Shown piece by piece: positions 11,558 through 23,603 of a stretch of 64,000 nucleotides of DNA. Within the stretch, counting starts at the first letter, position 1; each line of letters begins with the position of its first letter. The stretch spans positions 92,078,852 through 92,142,851 of the forward strand of contig CM066736.1 in NCBI GenBank assembly GCA_033961575.1, written 5' to 3'. A program made the translations under genes and the position numbers. The DNA is from Aselliscus stoliczkanus. Its lineage: Eukaryota > Chordata > Mammalia > Chiroptera > Hipposideridae. The notes below the pieces were generated by a model. It was not told the DNA's origin. It did no database searches and saw only the letters and a list, made by a program, of their open reading frames with translations.

Positions 11558-12330
11558 AGAATAGAATTACCATACAACCCAGAAATCCCTGTTCTGTGTA
11601 TTTACCTAAAAATATCTGTAAAGATATATTTATATGTACCTATATGTTCATTGCAGCATTATTTATGGTGGTCAAGACATGGAAACAACAAAAGTGTCCT
11701 TAGATAGATAATTGGATAAAGAAGATGTGGTACATAGACACAATGGAATACAATTCTGCCATAAGGAAAAATGAAATATTGCCATTTATGACAACATGGA
11801 TGGATCTTGAAGTTACCATGGTAAGAGAAATAAATCAGACAGAAAAAGTCAAGAACCATATGATTTCATTCATATTTGGGATATAAAACTGAAAGCAACA
11901 AATGAAGAAGATGAACAAACAAACAAAAACTCATAGACACGGACAACAGTTTAGTGGTTACCAGAGGGAGGAGAAAGTGGGGTTTGTAGCAGAGTAAAGG
12001 GGTCAAAAATATGGTGATGGAAGAATTGACTTCGGGTATGAACACACAGTGCAATATATAGATGTATTACAGAATTGTACACTTGAGACCTATATAATTT
12101 TACTAAACAACATTGCCCCAATAAATTTAATTGAAAAATAGAATTTAAAAGATAAATAGACAAGTCTGCAATTATTGTAGAAGTTTTCACCAATCCTCTC
12201 TCAGTAATTGATAAATGATTAGACAGAAATAAAGGAAGGATATAAGAGATTTGAACATAATGTGCTGCTTTTCTGGCCTCTGAACATATAAGTGAGTATA
12301 CTAAAATTAAAAATAAAAATCTCTATTAGT

Positions 12331-12429
12331 GGGCCGGCCAAGTGACGCGGTGGTTAAGTGCTGGCTTGGGAAGCCAGCGGCCCCTGTTCGGGTCCCACAT
12401 GTGAGGGCCAGTGACACTGCCTCAAAAAA
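12331..12429 (+). mobile_element. Short Rhin-type SINE
   Basis: A head GGGCCGGCCAAGTGACGCGG through CACTGCCTC and an A-tail. The TSD AAAATCTCTATTAGT ends at 12330 and repeats at 12431-12445. Confidence 0.92.
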
Positions 12430-12445
12430 AAAAATCTCTATTAGT

Positions 12446-13154
12446 ATTACTTGAGTAGCCAAATTTAGCATTTTATGTTATAATTCATATTATTTTCTTC
12501 TTGTTTAAAAATATAATTGCCAAGCTCCCAATTTTAATCTACAAGTATTTTTATCATGATAGGTCTCATAATATAATACTGCTATTCATGTCATTGATAA
12601 TCCACAGAGTAAATTTTGTAGACATAAAAATCACTATATAATGATTCCCTAATTACATAAAAGTAATTGTTTATTGTTGTGAAATTGTCAGTATAAAAAT
12701 CAACTCCTGTTAATATTTGTGACTTGTCACATATTTTAAAATGTTATAAATTCAAAAATTAAACACTAAGAGAATATATATTTATTTCCAGATGTTAGAA
12801 GTAAATTTTAGAAAAGTATCAGTGTTTGAAAAAGAAGAAATATTTACAGCAAAAAAATAAAAAAGTAAGTGGATTATCAAATATATTTTGGAAAAAATAA
12901 GTGGGATATTTAAAAAAAAGAAAGAAAAAAACCATCAGAATGACTAGCTTCAACAGAATGTAGCACAAATATATCATTGATGTAACAATATTTTCTATCT
13001 CTTTATAAAACCATACCGGATGAATTTCAATAATAAAACAATATGGCAAGTGAAACAACCTGAAGAATCTGTTACAAATGGACGTATTTTCTGCTAATCT
13101 AGTCACATGGTTGTATTATTTGAATATTAAACAACAAGACATTGTTGAAAAATA
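12446..13154. other. No supported feature
   Basis: Strongly AT-rich, with no gene-like frame on either strand and no repeat that I recognise. Confidence 0.5.
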
Positions 13155-13162
13155 TCCATTTC

Positions 13163-13765
13163 TTTTTTTTAATTAAACTTATTGGGGTGACAATGGTTAG
13201 TAAAATTACGTAGGTTTCAAGTGTATATTTCTATAATACATCACCTTTTGTGCTCATCACCCAGAGTCAGTTCTCCTTCCATTACCATATATGTGACTCC
13301 CCTTTACCCTCTTCTAATATCCCTCCTCCCCGCTTACCCTCTGGTAACCACTAAACTGTTTGTTGTCTGTGACTAAGAGTTTTTGTTTCTTTGTTTGTCT
13401 TGTTCCTTTGTTGCTTTAAGTTTTGTATCTCACATATGAGTGAAGTCATATAGTTCTCGATTTTTTCTGTCTGACTTATTTCGCTTAGCATATTAATCTC
13501 AAAATCCATCCATATTGTCACAAATGGCACTATTTCATCTTTTCTTATGGCCTAGTAGTATTCCATTGTGTCTATGTACCACATCTTCTTTAACCAATCA
13601 TCTATCGAAGGACACTGGCTATTTCCACGTCTTGGCCACCAAAAATAATGCTGCAATGAGCATCGAAGTACATATATCTTTACAGATAAATGTTTTCAGA
13701 TTTTTTGAAGGTAGACACCCAGGAGAAGGATTGCTGGGTCATATGGTAATTCTGTTCTTAAGTTT
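13163..13765 (-). mobile_element. L1 3' end, antisense, 5'-truncated
   Basis: A T-run then AATTAAACTTATTGGGGTGA, the antisense of the CCCCAATAAATTTAATT 3' end. It continues through the L1 3'UTR and ORF2 C-terminus to about TGGTAATTCTGTTCTTAA. The 8-bp TSD TCCATTTC is at 13155-13162 and 13766-13773. Confidence 0.88.
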
Positions 13766-13773
13766 TCCATTTC

Positions 13774-14365
13774 AATTAAGAGACTTTAATTTTCCAGAAA
13801 CGAATACAGAGAGTGGGACATATTATATTACTATTTAGAGTTCTTTTCTCTCCAGAGCCATGATATATCCATGCACTGCCGAGGTCCAACTTGACCATGT
13901 GACTTACTGTACCTCTTCTGAGCACAAGAATTTTACATCTCTTTCTGCTAACTTCAGATTTGGCTATGTAACTTGAAATGTGGTTCATGAAATGTGGGTA
14001 GAAGTGTGTGTCTTGTCTGAGTTGAAGCTTTAACAGCTATCTTGTGGTTCATCATCTCTCTATTCTTCCTCAGCCATGAGACAATTTTTGAGATAGAGGG
14101 TACTCCACCTGCCTATATCCTCCAGTGAAGAAAACATGGAGCAACATTGCAGTAAACCCACACTGAAAATGTAGCATAATCATAAACCATTGATGAAAGC
14201 CACTGAGACTTTAGTGCTGCTTTTTATTTTATTACAATCTATACTATACTGACTGACAGTTAAATGTGATATATTTCTGTAACAAATACTCCAAAACTCC
14301 TTCCATTTAGACAAAATGGCTCAGAGAGAAAATAACAAAGATTCTGCTCTTCAATAGATGACCAG
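13774..14365. other. No supported feature
   Basis: Intergenic, with moderate base composition and no gene-like frame. I see nothing assignable. Confidence 0.45.
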
Positions 14366-16070
14366 GAACAACTGAATATAAAGAGAAGCCTTGAGAGTTC
14401 CAATTCAAAACGGCAAAATAGAAGGACCCTGAACACACCTTCTCCCACAGACACACCACATCTACAGCTACATATGAAAAAATTGTCCTTTGAAAGAAAG
14501 CCAAAAACTAGATAAGTGGCTCCCATATAGAAAAAAACCCTCATGGAAATGGGTGGGATAGGCTGAGACACAATCTTACCATAAACCCCAACCCCCACAC
14601 GGCAACCCACAATCAGGAGGAAACTCACAAATCCAACCTTCTCTCTGGGATGAAGGGATTGATCCCACATCTGGATTCCCAATTTTGAGATCTACACCTG
14701 AAAGATAAGCACCCCCACAACATCTACCTTTGAGAGCCAATGGGACTTGTGTCAAGACCCATAAGGCTTTAACGATCTGAGAAATAGTTCTAAGAGGGCT
14801 CTTTGAAGACTCACACAGCACAGAGTCCGAGACTGAAAAGCACTCATACTTTCTGTGGAATAGGCAGATTTGCTTATCTTACAGCTGTGGCCTGAGGGTC
14901 AGGCATCCAACTTAACACATACTTAGGAACCTGCAGAAATTTTCTTTTCTTCAAGAGAAAATCTGAACAGGCCAATTACTAGTAAGGTGATTGAATCAGT
15001 AATCAAAAACCTCTCAATAAACAAACAAAAGTCCATGACCAAATGGCTTCACTGGTGAATTCTACTAAACATTTAAAGAATAATTAATATCAATTCTTCT
15101 CAAATGCTTCCAAAAATATGAAGAGAAATACTTTCCAATTCATTCTGCGAGGACACTATTAGCCCCTGATACCAAAACCAGACAAAGATCTATTTGGTTG
15201 AAATGTTGTGCCAACAACAACAGCCATAAAATAGGTAAAAATTGATTCTAGGGGTAAGGAAAAGAAGAATGATCTCAAATAAATATCCTAACATTACACT
15301 TTAAGAAACAGAAGAGCAAAACAAACACAAAGTGAGCAGAAGAAAGGAAATAAGATGGAAAGAGAATTTACTCTGGGTGGCAAACACACAATGCAATATA
15401 TAGATAATGTGTTATAGAAATGTACACTTGAAACCTATATAATTTTACTAAACTATGTCGCCCTGATAAATTCTAAAATATCACAGCAAAATTAATTAAA
15501 TATAAAATAAAAAAGAGGAAGTCAATATAATCAGAAGTTGATGCTTAGAAAACATCCACAAAATTGACATTTAGTTAGGCTGATCAAGAAAAAAAGAAAG
15601 ACTCAAATTACTAGAATCAGGAATGGAATAGGAATCATTATAGCCAACCTTATCAAAACAAGCATGATTATAAGAGATGCTATGAATAACTAGATATTCA
15701 TGCCAATAACTAGATTGCATGCCAACAAACTTGATAACCTAGGTAAAATGGAAAAATTCATGGAAAGAGACAAGCCAAAACTGGCTAACAAGAAATAGAA
15801 AATCTCAATACACCCATAACAAGTAAAGACCTGAAATTAATAATCAAAAGCCTTCCAACAAACAAAATCCCGGGACTAGCTGTTTCACTGGTCAATTCTA
15901 CCATACTTTCTTTCAAAAACTCAAAAAAATTGAAGAGGAAGGAACACTTCCCAACTCACCATTTGAGGTCAGTATTACTTTTTTCCAAAACAGAAAAAAA
16001 AAAAACTATTTGGTTAAAATATTGTAAGGACAAAAGAGGTAAAAATTAATTGTGTAAGTAAGAAGAGGTC
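14366..16070 (+). mobile_element. Old L1, 5'UTR piece plus ORF2 and 3'-end fragments
   Basis: 14366-14930 resembles the 5'UTR/ORF1 leader of an older mammalian L1 (GGCAAAATAGAAGGACCCTG and CTAGATAAGTGGC blocks). 15000-15190 and 15560-16000 match ORF2 segments. 15360-15480 is a young-type L1 3' end (CTATGTCGCCCTGATAAATT). The piece is therefore a rearranged or composite set of L1 fragments, not one element. Confidence 0.65.
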
Positions 16071-16784
16071 AGGTCATTCAAAAATTCTTTTTGACCATGC
16101 TATAGATTTTACACGTAGATATTAATCTACATGCAACAGGCAGCTATTGAAGTATTTTGAACAAAGAGAGGTTTTTTTTCCTTTTTTCTTTTTCTTTCTT
16201 TCTTTTTTTCAAAATAACTATGTCTACTGGGTAGATAATGAATTGTAAGTGGCGAGAATATAAAGAGAAAGACTAATATAGGAATGGCAGTAGACCAGAT
16301 ATGAGCTGATGATGGTTTAGTTTTGGAAAGGCGTCAAAACTACACTCACATTTCTGGCATAATCAACCATGTTGATAAAGGTTCCTTTTATTGAGGTGAG
16401 CAAATAAGGAGGATGAGCATATGTGACAACAGAGGCATGGCAGCAAGAGAGAAGTCAAGAATTTAGTTCCAGTTTCTCATAGAGAATACAGTATTTTGTA
16501 TATTTAAACTAATATAATAAATACAAAAAGATTCAGTAATGCCGCAAGACAGTTACTGAACCCAGCTCAATCCATGATATACAAGAACTTTCAGTCCAAT
16601 GAGGAGGTAGACATATGAACTTTAGGACCTTGGGTAATAATACATGCATAATGATTGGAAGTAGTAGCAAAGCAGTACGTGTAAGAAGGAATGGGAGCCA
16701 AGGTTTAATATTGTATGTGAGATAGGCATTTCAAGACTAATAAGTAGTAAGTGCAAAAAGTGCAGAAGCCTAAATCTTCATAAT
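16071..16784. other. No supported feature
   Basis: Non-coding and AT-rich, with a T/C-rich tract near 16170-16210. No assignable feature. Confidence 0.45.
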
Positions 16785-17015
16785 TTGTAAGAGCTTGAAC
16801 TCTGAAGCCAAAATGCCTGTGTTTTAATTCTGTTTCTGTCTTTCTTAATAGCTGTAAGATATTGGACAAGTTACCATGTCTTGACTCAGAGTCATCTATA
16901 AAATGGAGTTAATCACAGCACCTATTACACTATGTTTTTGTGAAGTTTAAATGAATTAATATATGTAAAACACTGCTGTCTATATAAGAAGCACTACACA
17001 AATGTTAATTATGAT
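16785..17015 (+). mobile_element. MIR SINE relic
   Basis: The MIR pattern in order: a gain of GAAGCCAAAATGCCTG, then TAGCTGTAAGATATTGGACA, AGTTACCATGTC, CTATAAAATGGAGTTAAT, and GTGAAGTTTAAATGA near 16940. It is old and diverged. Confidence 0.75.
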
Positions 17016-17200
17016 GAAGACAATCATGATAATGATGATGGTGATAGAGATGGTAATAATGATGAAAATGATAACATGGGAGAGAAGTCTGGAGGAGACA
17101 AGAGTGGGAAGATAGGCAGAAGTCAAATATTCAAGGGCCTTCTATGCTGAGAACTTTGAATCTTATATATTTTGTGAACTATTTCTATTAAAAGGCTTTT

Positions 17201-17740
17201 TGGGGAGGAATAATTAATTTCTTTCTACCCTTCTAAATGTTCCTGGCTGGGCTAATAAGCAAAACAACATAAGACAAATTAATGGGGAAATGACTATATT
17301 TATTACCTATGTACATATGGGGGTTCCATAGGATTAAGATTCCCTAGGAGAGATAGGGCAGGTAAGGTTTACATGCCATCTTGAGCTAAGGAGAAGGGGG
17401 TAGGGCTTCAAAGAGTAGGAAGGCAATTCATATGGAGATGTAAAACTAAGTGTTTGCTAAATAAACGTTTGCTGGCCAACTTTAACAATGGGACACAGAG
17501 AGGACTTTGATCAAATGGGCCTTGCTAGGCTCTTCCCTATCTTATTTAGTTCATATTAAACTATAGTTATCAATGGTAATAGCTCCCTTCCTGGAGCAGA
17601 TCCTCTCTCTAAATTCTTTTAGGTAATTAAGGGGAAGTTCAAAGCTTTTTCTGAGTCTTTTGTTTCCTAAAAATTACCATCTTAAAATAATCAATATCCT
17701 AAAAGACATATTTTGGGGTGGCAAACTCCATTCCCCCTCA
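17201..17740 (-). mobile_element. Probable solitary LTR, minus orientation
   Basis: On the minus strand the segment starts TGAGGGGGAATGGAG (17740) and ends in TCCTCCCCA (17201), so it has TG...CA ends over 540 bp. An AATAAA lies near 17300 in the LTR orientation. No internal retroviral sequence flanks it and no clean TSD is visible. I believe this sequence type is a repeat shared among mammals but I cannot name the family. Confidence 0.5.
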
Positions 17741-18834
17741 GCATGAAGTAACAATCAGCTATGTGTTTGGAAAGATTGTCCTGGCAATGGTGTGGAGATG
17801 GGTGGCAAATGGACATAATCTGTGGGATAGCGACCAGTCAAAAGGCTTATACAATTGTTCATGAGCCACAGACTCATTGCAGCATAAAATTACTTCTCAA
17901 TCTCAGAATTTGAAGTCCTCCATCAAAATGGGTCAGAACAGCAGGCATTAAGCTGAGCTGACAGCTCAGAGGAAAACTCCTGCTGCATTGGATTGCACTC
18001 ACTCTTGTAAGCCTGCAGGCCAGCAGGGACTTGAGCGTAAAAACTGGACAGCTTGCCAAGATGAATTCATTTGGAGATATCACTCTGCAGTCTGAGTTCA
18101 TTAGCCCTCTCCCCAGATCTAATCCTGTCTATTCACCTAAACTCTCCCTCTAGGCCTCAGGATGGGCCACTGGGAGCCTCACTCAGCTGTGTTTCCTGAA
18201 CAGCAGTGTGCCTCATTAACAACTTTTTAATGAGGTCACAGTCTCTGACTGCAGATTAATAAATTGGTTAGTCTGCAACCCCAGAGGTAGAGAAAACTGC
18301 AGATAGAAGAAGCCAGTGAGAACAGACCTCAGTCTAAGTATAGCTGCATCAGAGGTGGTGAAAACTAACTCCCTTTAGCAGAGACTCCAAGCTTTTACTC
18401 TTAAGTCTCCAGGGTCCCTTCCAGATCTCAGAGACAATGATTCTGCAGATAGAGGCCTGGAGGGACCAGGGATGTTGGTGGGGGAAGTTACAACAGAGTC
18501 AAACAATCTCAGGCTTGGACCAGCCTTTGGTCTAGAATAATTGTTGAGAAAATCAAATGTTCTTCAGGCTATTTGATGCTTGTGTAAATGAAAAATGCTC
18601 TTGAAGCATTTTGGGTAACATGGATTCCCTTGTTATTCCTCCTACATGTCCAAATGCAGATTGTTTGTATTATTTTTCATGGCCTTTAAAACTATACTTG
18701 TCCTGGGAATTCAGTGGTTGGCACTCTTGTACTCTCCTGTTATCTATCTCTTAGAGGTCCAACCCATTGTCAGGGTTTCAATAAATCACCCCTCTGGAGA
18801 TGAAATGCGGGTGTTGACTTATACCCCACTATGA
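17741..18834. other. No supported feature
   Basis: Higher GC than the surroundings and many Pu/Py-rich words, but no frame longer than about 75 codons with recognisable content. Frames at 17874-18101 (-) and 18646-18834 (+) look like chance. It may contain an unrecognised old repeat. Confidence 0.4.
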
Positions 18835-19190
18835 TTATTGCTAGAGCCTCCTAATTGGTCTGCCAGCCTCCAGTCATACTGTAGACTTTCATATATACCT
18901 CATTCCAATACAATCTCCTTAGCCTCTCCAGAGTCCTTTCTAAATACAAGTCTGATAATCCGTCATTATAATGTTTAAAATCCTAACAATTCACCTTCAT
19001 CTTCAAAATGAAACTATTATTCTTAGTATGTCATACATGACCCCTTGTAGTTAAGCTCTAGTTTATCTTTCCAACTTTAGTTCTTACTATACCTCAACCA
19101 TATAGTTTAATGAATATTCAACTATTGTCACAAGGAACAATTTTCTTTCCCCCTACACCATACATTACTGGTTTATCTAATTATAGTCTT
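18835..19190 (+). mobile_element. L2 relic
   Basis: It follows the L2 3' part: CCTCCTAATTGGTCTGCCAG, the TAAATACAAGTCTGATAATC block, AAAATCCTAACAATTCAC, then the TCATACATGACCCC stretch. It is heavily diverged. Confidence 0.65.
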
Positions 19191-19204
19191 TTGTATTACC
19201 TTCA

Positions 19205-19370
19205 ACAATTTGGGGTCTGAAAAACCTGGGTTTGAATCCTGTGTCTGCTATTTACCAGCTATGCAAGTTTATGCAAATTACTCTAAATTTCTACCCCTCT
19301 TTCTTCCCAACCTGCCTCATGGGTTGATGTAAAGATAAAGATGAGGATAATGAAACCTACTGTGAAAATG
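19205..19370 (+). mobile_element. MIR SINE relic
   Basis: CCTGGGTTTGAATCCTGTGT followed by CTATTTACCAGCTATGCAA and a CCTCATGGGTTGATGTAAAG segment match the MIR core order. Confidence 0.75.
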
Positions 19371-19487
19371 TTAAAGCCAGTTATTCTGTGGCCACAGAGG
19401 CACCATGTAGACAACCACTTCTTCTTGTAGAGCTTTATGCTTCTTTCTATTCTCTAGTATTTCTTGCAATTTAATATAGGATATCAG

Positions 19488-19621
19488 AGGGCCGGCTGAG
19501 TGGTTCAGTTGGTTAAGAGCTCACTCAAGAGTAGGAGCTCTGAGCACAGGATCACCTGTTCAATTCCTGGCCCTAGCTGAGCTGCCTATAAGCTGCCAAC
19601 AGGTGGCAGGATAGCTCAGCT

Positions 19622-19652
<31 letters not shown>

Positions 19653-19674
19653 TAATAAAATAATAAAAAATAAA
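19488..19674 (+). mobile_element. Second tRNA-derived SINE type with (AAT)n tail
   Basis: The head is GGGCCGGCTGAGTGGTTCAG with a B-box-like TGTTCAATTCC, and it has a different body from the Rhin-type copies. The tail is (AAT)n at 19621-19675. The TSD ATAGGATATCAG is at 19476-19487 and 19675-19686. Confidence 0.85.
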
Positions 19675-19686
19675 ATAGGATATCAG

Positions 19687-20084
19687 TTATGCAGGATTCT
19701 CAATTAGTTTGCTACTAATTATAACATAGGTAAATTATTAGGTTCCCTCCTTTCCCAGAGAGTAAGGTAAAGAAATAAATTAATACAAATTTACTGTCAA
19801 ATATGAGTTACCTATTTGTAAATAAAGTATCATTTACTCATCACAGGTATTTCTTATCAGGATGTATAAAACAGGACAAAGAAATAACCAGTAAGTGTCA
19901 GAGTTTACATTTGAATCCAGGTTTATCTGACTCCAAAATATAATGGTTTTTATAATATATCATATGCCTTTTGTAAAATATAGAGACAGAAACTATAAAG
20001 AAGTTAGAAGGAAAAGAATAATATGTAATGTGGAAGACCAAGAGATAGATTTCAAGAGGATCATAGAGAAAATAAACCTTTGAG

Positions 20085-20086
<2 letters not shown>
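19687..20086. other. No supported feature
   Basis: AT-rich intergenic DNA leading into a CA microsatellite. Confidence 0.45.

Positions 20087-20133
<47 letters not shown>
20087..20133. repeat. (AC)n microsatellite
   Basis: An uninterrupted AC dinucleotide run of about 47 bp. Confidence 0.98.
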
Positions 20134-20135
<2 letters not shown>

Positions 20136-20193
20136 GGATCTATAGTATATATTGGGAACTATTTTTGGGGGATCATTGAAAGGACTAATAATA

Positions 20194-20638
20194 TTTATTT
20201 ATTTATTTATTTTTAAAGATTTTTATTGTGGAATTGGGGAAAGGGAACAGACAAGTTGCTGTCCTTTGGTTCTTCAGTCTAGTTGCAGAGGATGTTGCTT
20301 CACCGGCCCATGTTGGTATTATCATTGCGCTCTTCCCGGATGACGCAGATCCGTCGCCAGCCTCTGGATGGTCGCTCACCATGGCTATTGGCAGCTCTCA
20401 CCAGCTGCCGGCTGCTCACGCTGGCTGCCAGCCACTCACTGTATCCTATGGCAGCCCACTACAGCAGGGGCTGCAGCCTACACTGTCACTGGGACTCGAG
20501 CAGCCCAGCTCAAGGTGGCGTTGTTGTTCACCATCTTAGCTGTAGAGGGTAGTGTTAATGGCCCTCATATGTGGGATCTGAACTGGGGCCACTGGTGTCC
20601 CAAGCCAGCTCTTAACCAACGCGCCACTCCGCCGGCCC
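20194..20638 (-). mobile_element. Long Rhin/VES-type SINE, antisense
   Basis: A T-rich (TTTA)n tail, then TTAAAGATTTTTATTG, the antisense body, and the head ending GCCACTCCGCCGGCCC at 20638. Open frames 20152-20664 are products of the SINE. I see no clear TSD. Confidence 0.9.
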
Positions 20639-20959
20639 TAAAGTTATTTTTATTCTCTAAATAAAGGTACTTGAATAGACTACATTTTCAACAAGAAGTA
20701 GACATTATGATGAAATATTTATATCTTTACTGATTTCCTGCCTTTTACCTCGTACTTCTCATACCAAGGTAACTTCTACATATTATTTAAGATTAAACTC
20801 TAATGTTTTTTCTTCTCTTAATCTCTCCCTGATTCCTCTGGGCAAATTCAAGTTTACTCTCCTTCTCTATATATGGTATCTTGTATATATCACTGTTAAA
20901 GACAATATAATCGTAATTTTATATGCATAAAGGACACAGTAAGGAGAGTTTATCATTCA

Positions 20960-21620
20960 TATTTGTATTTCTGAGGCCTAGTCCAGTTTGTGGTATACAG
21001 TGAGTACTCAATAAATGAATGCATAACCCCCAAATTGTTTCCCTAGCCCTGACCTCTCACTGAAATGTTTGTTCTGTATTTCCAACTGCCACTGTGACAT
21101 TTCTGCTTAGGTGTCAAGACATACGTCTAACACCATATTCCCAGACAAACTTATTCTCCCAACCTCCAAATCTTGAAAAAAAATTTCTTGTTACTTATTC
21201 CTCTTTTTGGCCCCACCATTCATTGACATATTCTTTCATTTAATCAGTGAATATTTACTTACTGAATCCTGAAAGTACAACAATGCTGCCCGAAAAGAGC
21301 CTCTGGCTCTGTGAATGAGACAGACAGTACACAAACAGCTATAGAACAAAAAGACAGTACCATGCAAAGTGCTGTATTATATTATAATTCTACACTATGA
21401 TAAATGCTATCATAGAAGTGTTCAACCAGCCTCCTAATTTTGCTCATTCTTCCTTGGCAAAATTCTCCTTACTCAAACCTTAGCTCAATTCCCATTTTCA
21501 GTACCACTGCCATTACATGACATTATATGACACTATCCAGGCCCTTATTTCTAAATTATTATTATAAGAGCCTCTTCACTGTTCTCATTGCTTCCATACT
21601 CACTTTCCAATCCTCCTTTA
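20960..21620 (+). mobile_element. L2 relic(s)
   Basis: A 3'-end type block (CAGTGAGTACTCAATAAATG, 20999-21018) is followed by L2-like ORF-end sequence: CACTGTGACATTTCTGCTTA near 21090, then CCAGACAAACTTATTC, and CCAGCCTCCTAATTTTGC near 21427. It is old and fragmented, and the boundaries are approximate. Confidence 0.5.
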
Positions 21621-22060
21621 CACTCACAGCTAAGTGCTGGATTTACAGGAATGAGCAAAACAGAGTCCCTGCCCTCAGGGATGTTATAGTTCAAAGGAGA
21701 GAAGGCATATTAAACAAATAACTAACAAAAATATAAATGCAAATTTATATGATATCAGTGAAAGAAAAGAACAAAGCGTTCTGAGAAAGAATAAAAGGAG
21801 GGAGTCTTAATTTGCATTAGGATCAGAAAAGACCTCACTGAGAAAGTGACATTTAAAGTAGTATCAGAAGAGTGTGTAGGAGTTAACCAGATAAAAACAA
21901 ACAGGGATAATATACAAAGCAAAAGAATTAGTATATACAGAAATTCTAAGTCAATTATCATAGAAATGGTGTAGATGGCAGAAAGAGCAGTGATGTTGGT
22001 CATCATATAATCATTTGGAATGTCCCTTTGCCTCCTTGATGGCAACCTTCAAGTCCCAGG
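21621..22060. other. Old interspersed sequence, not assigned
   Basis: It contains ATGAGCAAAACAGAGTCCCT and AACAAATAACTAACAAAAAT words that recur in ancient mammalian repeats (compare 21270-21360 and 37180-37260). I cannot name the family. Confidence 0.4.
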
Positions 22061-22074
22061 TCAAATAGTATCTT

Positions 22075-22178
22075 TTCTTTTTTTTTTTTGAGGGCAGTGG
22101 CACTGGCCCTCATATGTGGGACTGAACCGAGGCTGAACTTAGAAAGCCAGCGCTTAACCACCGCGCAACTCGGCCAGC
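22075..22178 (-). mobile_element. Short Rhin-type SINE, antisense
   Basis: A T-run, GAGGGCAGTGGCACTGG, and the head ending CGGCCAGC. The TSD TCAAATAGTATCTT is at 22061-22074 and 22179-22192. Confidence 0.92.
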
Positions 22179-22192
22179 TCAAATAGTATCTT

Positions 22193-23130
22193 GATGGAAC
22201 CTTATCATATATGACATTGCCCGGGGCTTGACATGTTTTTTATATGTTGTCTAATTTCCTTCTCACAACAAGTATTGAGTATTTTATACATTAGAAACTG
22301 AGACAGGGACTAATTTTCTCTAGGTCAGGAGGTTAGGAATCAGTGGAGGAACATAAGTTTTGTTTGGTCTCAAATATCTCTTTTTTATTAAAAGGTCAAA
22401 TACTTGCACATGATAAAAATTCAACCACACTCCTTTCTTCTGGAGGTGGAGAGTAATTTCCCTCCCTTGCATGTGGGTTGGACTTAATAATCTGCTTCTA
22501 TGGCATAGCGTATGCAAAGGAAATAGTGATGTCATGTTAACATCATGCATACCCTGATGTGATGATGTGATGTGATGAGATGAGAAGTGCACTTCACCCC
22601 AGTGTATGATTCCCCATCTCAAAAGAAAAAAAACATCTAATCATGAAAAAACAAACTTTAATTGAGGGACAATCTACAAAATACCTGACCAGTTACCCTT
22701 TAAAAGTGCCAAAGTCATTAAAAATAAGAGAACACTGAAAACTTCATAGATTGGAGAAAAGTAAGGATATATAATAACTAAATGCAGTATACTATCTTGG
22801 AATGAATCCTGGTGCAGAAAACAGATATGTATGGGAAAACTGATCAAATAAGCCTATAATTTAGTTAATAGTGTTGTACCAATGCTAATTTTTGTGACAA
22901 ACAAGCAATGTTTATGTAGAATGCTAAAATTAGGGGAACCTGGATGGAGAGTAAAAAACATTTTTTACCATCTTTATGATTCTTATAAATCTAAAATAAT
23001 TTTAAAATTAAATGTTTTAAATAAAATAATTGAATCAGTACAAAATTATATACAATCAAAAGTACTGTCCTCCATTACCCCTGTTCCTTGCCTAGAAGCA
23101 ACTATTATCACTTTCATGTATGTCCTTATG
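22193..23130. other. No supported feature
   Basis: Intergenic. A small GATGTGATG-type repeat patch lies at 22550-22590. No gene-like frame. Confidence 0.45.
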
Positions 23131-23140
23131 GAAATGTTTT

Positions 23141-23591
23141 TTTTGTCTGTTTGGTTTTTTTAAAGGTTTTTTTGGGGAACTGGGGGAGAGAAACAGCATT
23201 GGGGAACCGGGGAAGGGGAACAGACAAGATACTGTCCTTTTGTTCTTCGGTCTAGTTGTGGAGGACGTTGCTTCACTGATCTATGTTGGTACCATCATTA
23301 CGCTCCTATTGGGTGAGGCAGATCGGTCGCCAGCCTCTGGACGGCCGCTCACAGCGGCTCTTGGCAGCTCACACTGGCTGCCAGCCACTCGCTGTAGACT
23401 ATGGCAGCCCACTGCAGCAGGGGCTGCAGCTATGCTGTCCCAGGGACTCACAGCAGCCCAGCTCCAGGTGTAGCTGTTGTTCACCATCTTAGCTGTAGAG
23501 GGCAGTGCCACGGGCCCTCATATGTGGGATCTGAACTGGGGCCACTAGCATCCCAAACCAGCTCTTAACCAACGCGCCACTCAGCCAACCC
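23141..23591 (-). mobile_element. Long Rhin/VES-type SINE, antisense
   Basis: A T-rich tail, TTTGGGGAACTGGGGGAG, a body in antisense, and the head ending CAGCCAACCC. An imperfect TSD is possible (GAAATGTTTT at 23131-23140, GAGATGTTTT at 23594-23603). Frames 23120-23511 are SINE products. Confidence 0.9.
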
Positions 23592-23603
23592 TAGAGATGT
23601 TTT

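Larger units (their letters stand above)
9113..12145 (+). mobile_element. L1 retrotransposon, 5'-truncated, with three nested insertions
   Basis: The element starts in the ORF2 reverse-transcriptase region ([14 protein letters not shown] frame, 9117 on) and includes [17 protein letters not shown] near 9300-9340. It runs through the ORF2 C-terminal part to a CCCCAATAAATTTAATTG 3' end near 12140. A long SINE (9364-9800), an antisense short SINE (10470-10593) and a 40-bp L1 3'-end piece (11518-11557) are nested in it. Many stops and frameshifts make it inactive. Confidence 0.9.

Noticed and set aside
14260..14682. 140-codon minus-strand frame
   Set aside because: It is the antisense of an old L1 5'UTR-like stretch and has no recognisable domain.
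20087..20133. Possible coding repeat of Cys-Val (minus-strand frame 19898-20134)
   Set aside because: It is simply the translation of an (AC)n microsatellite.
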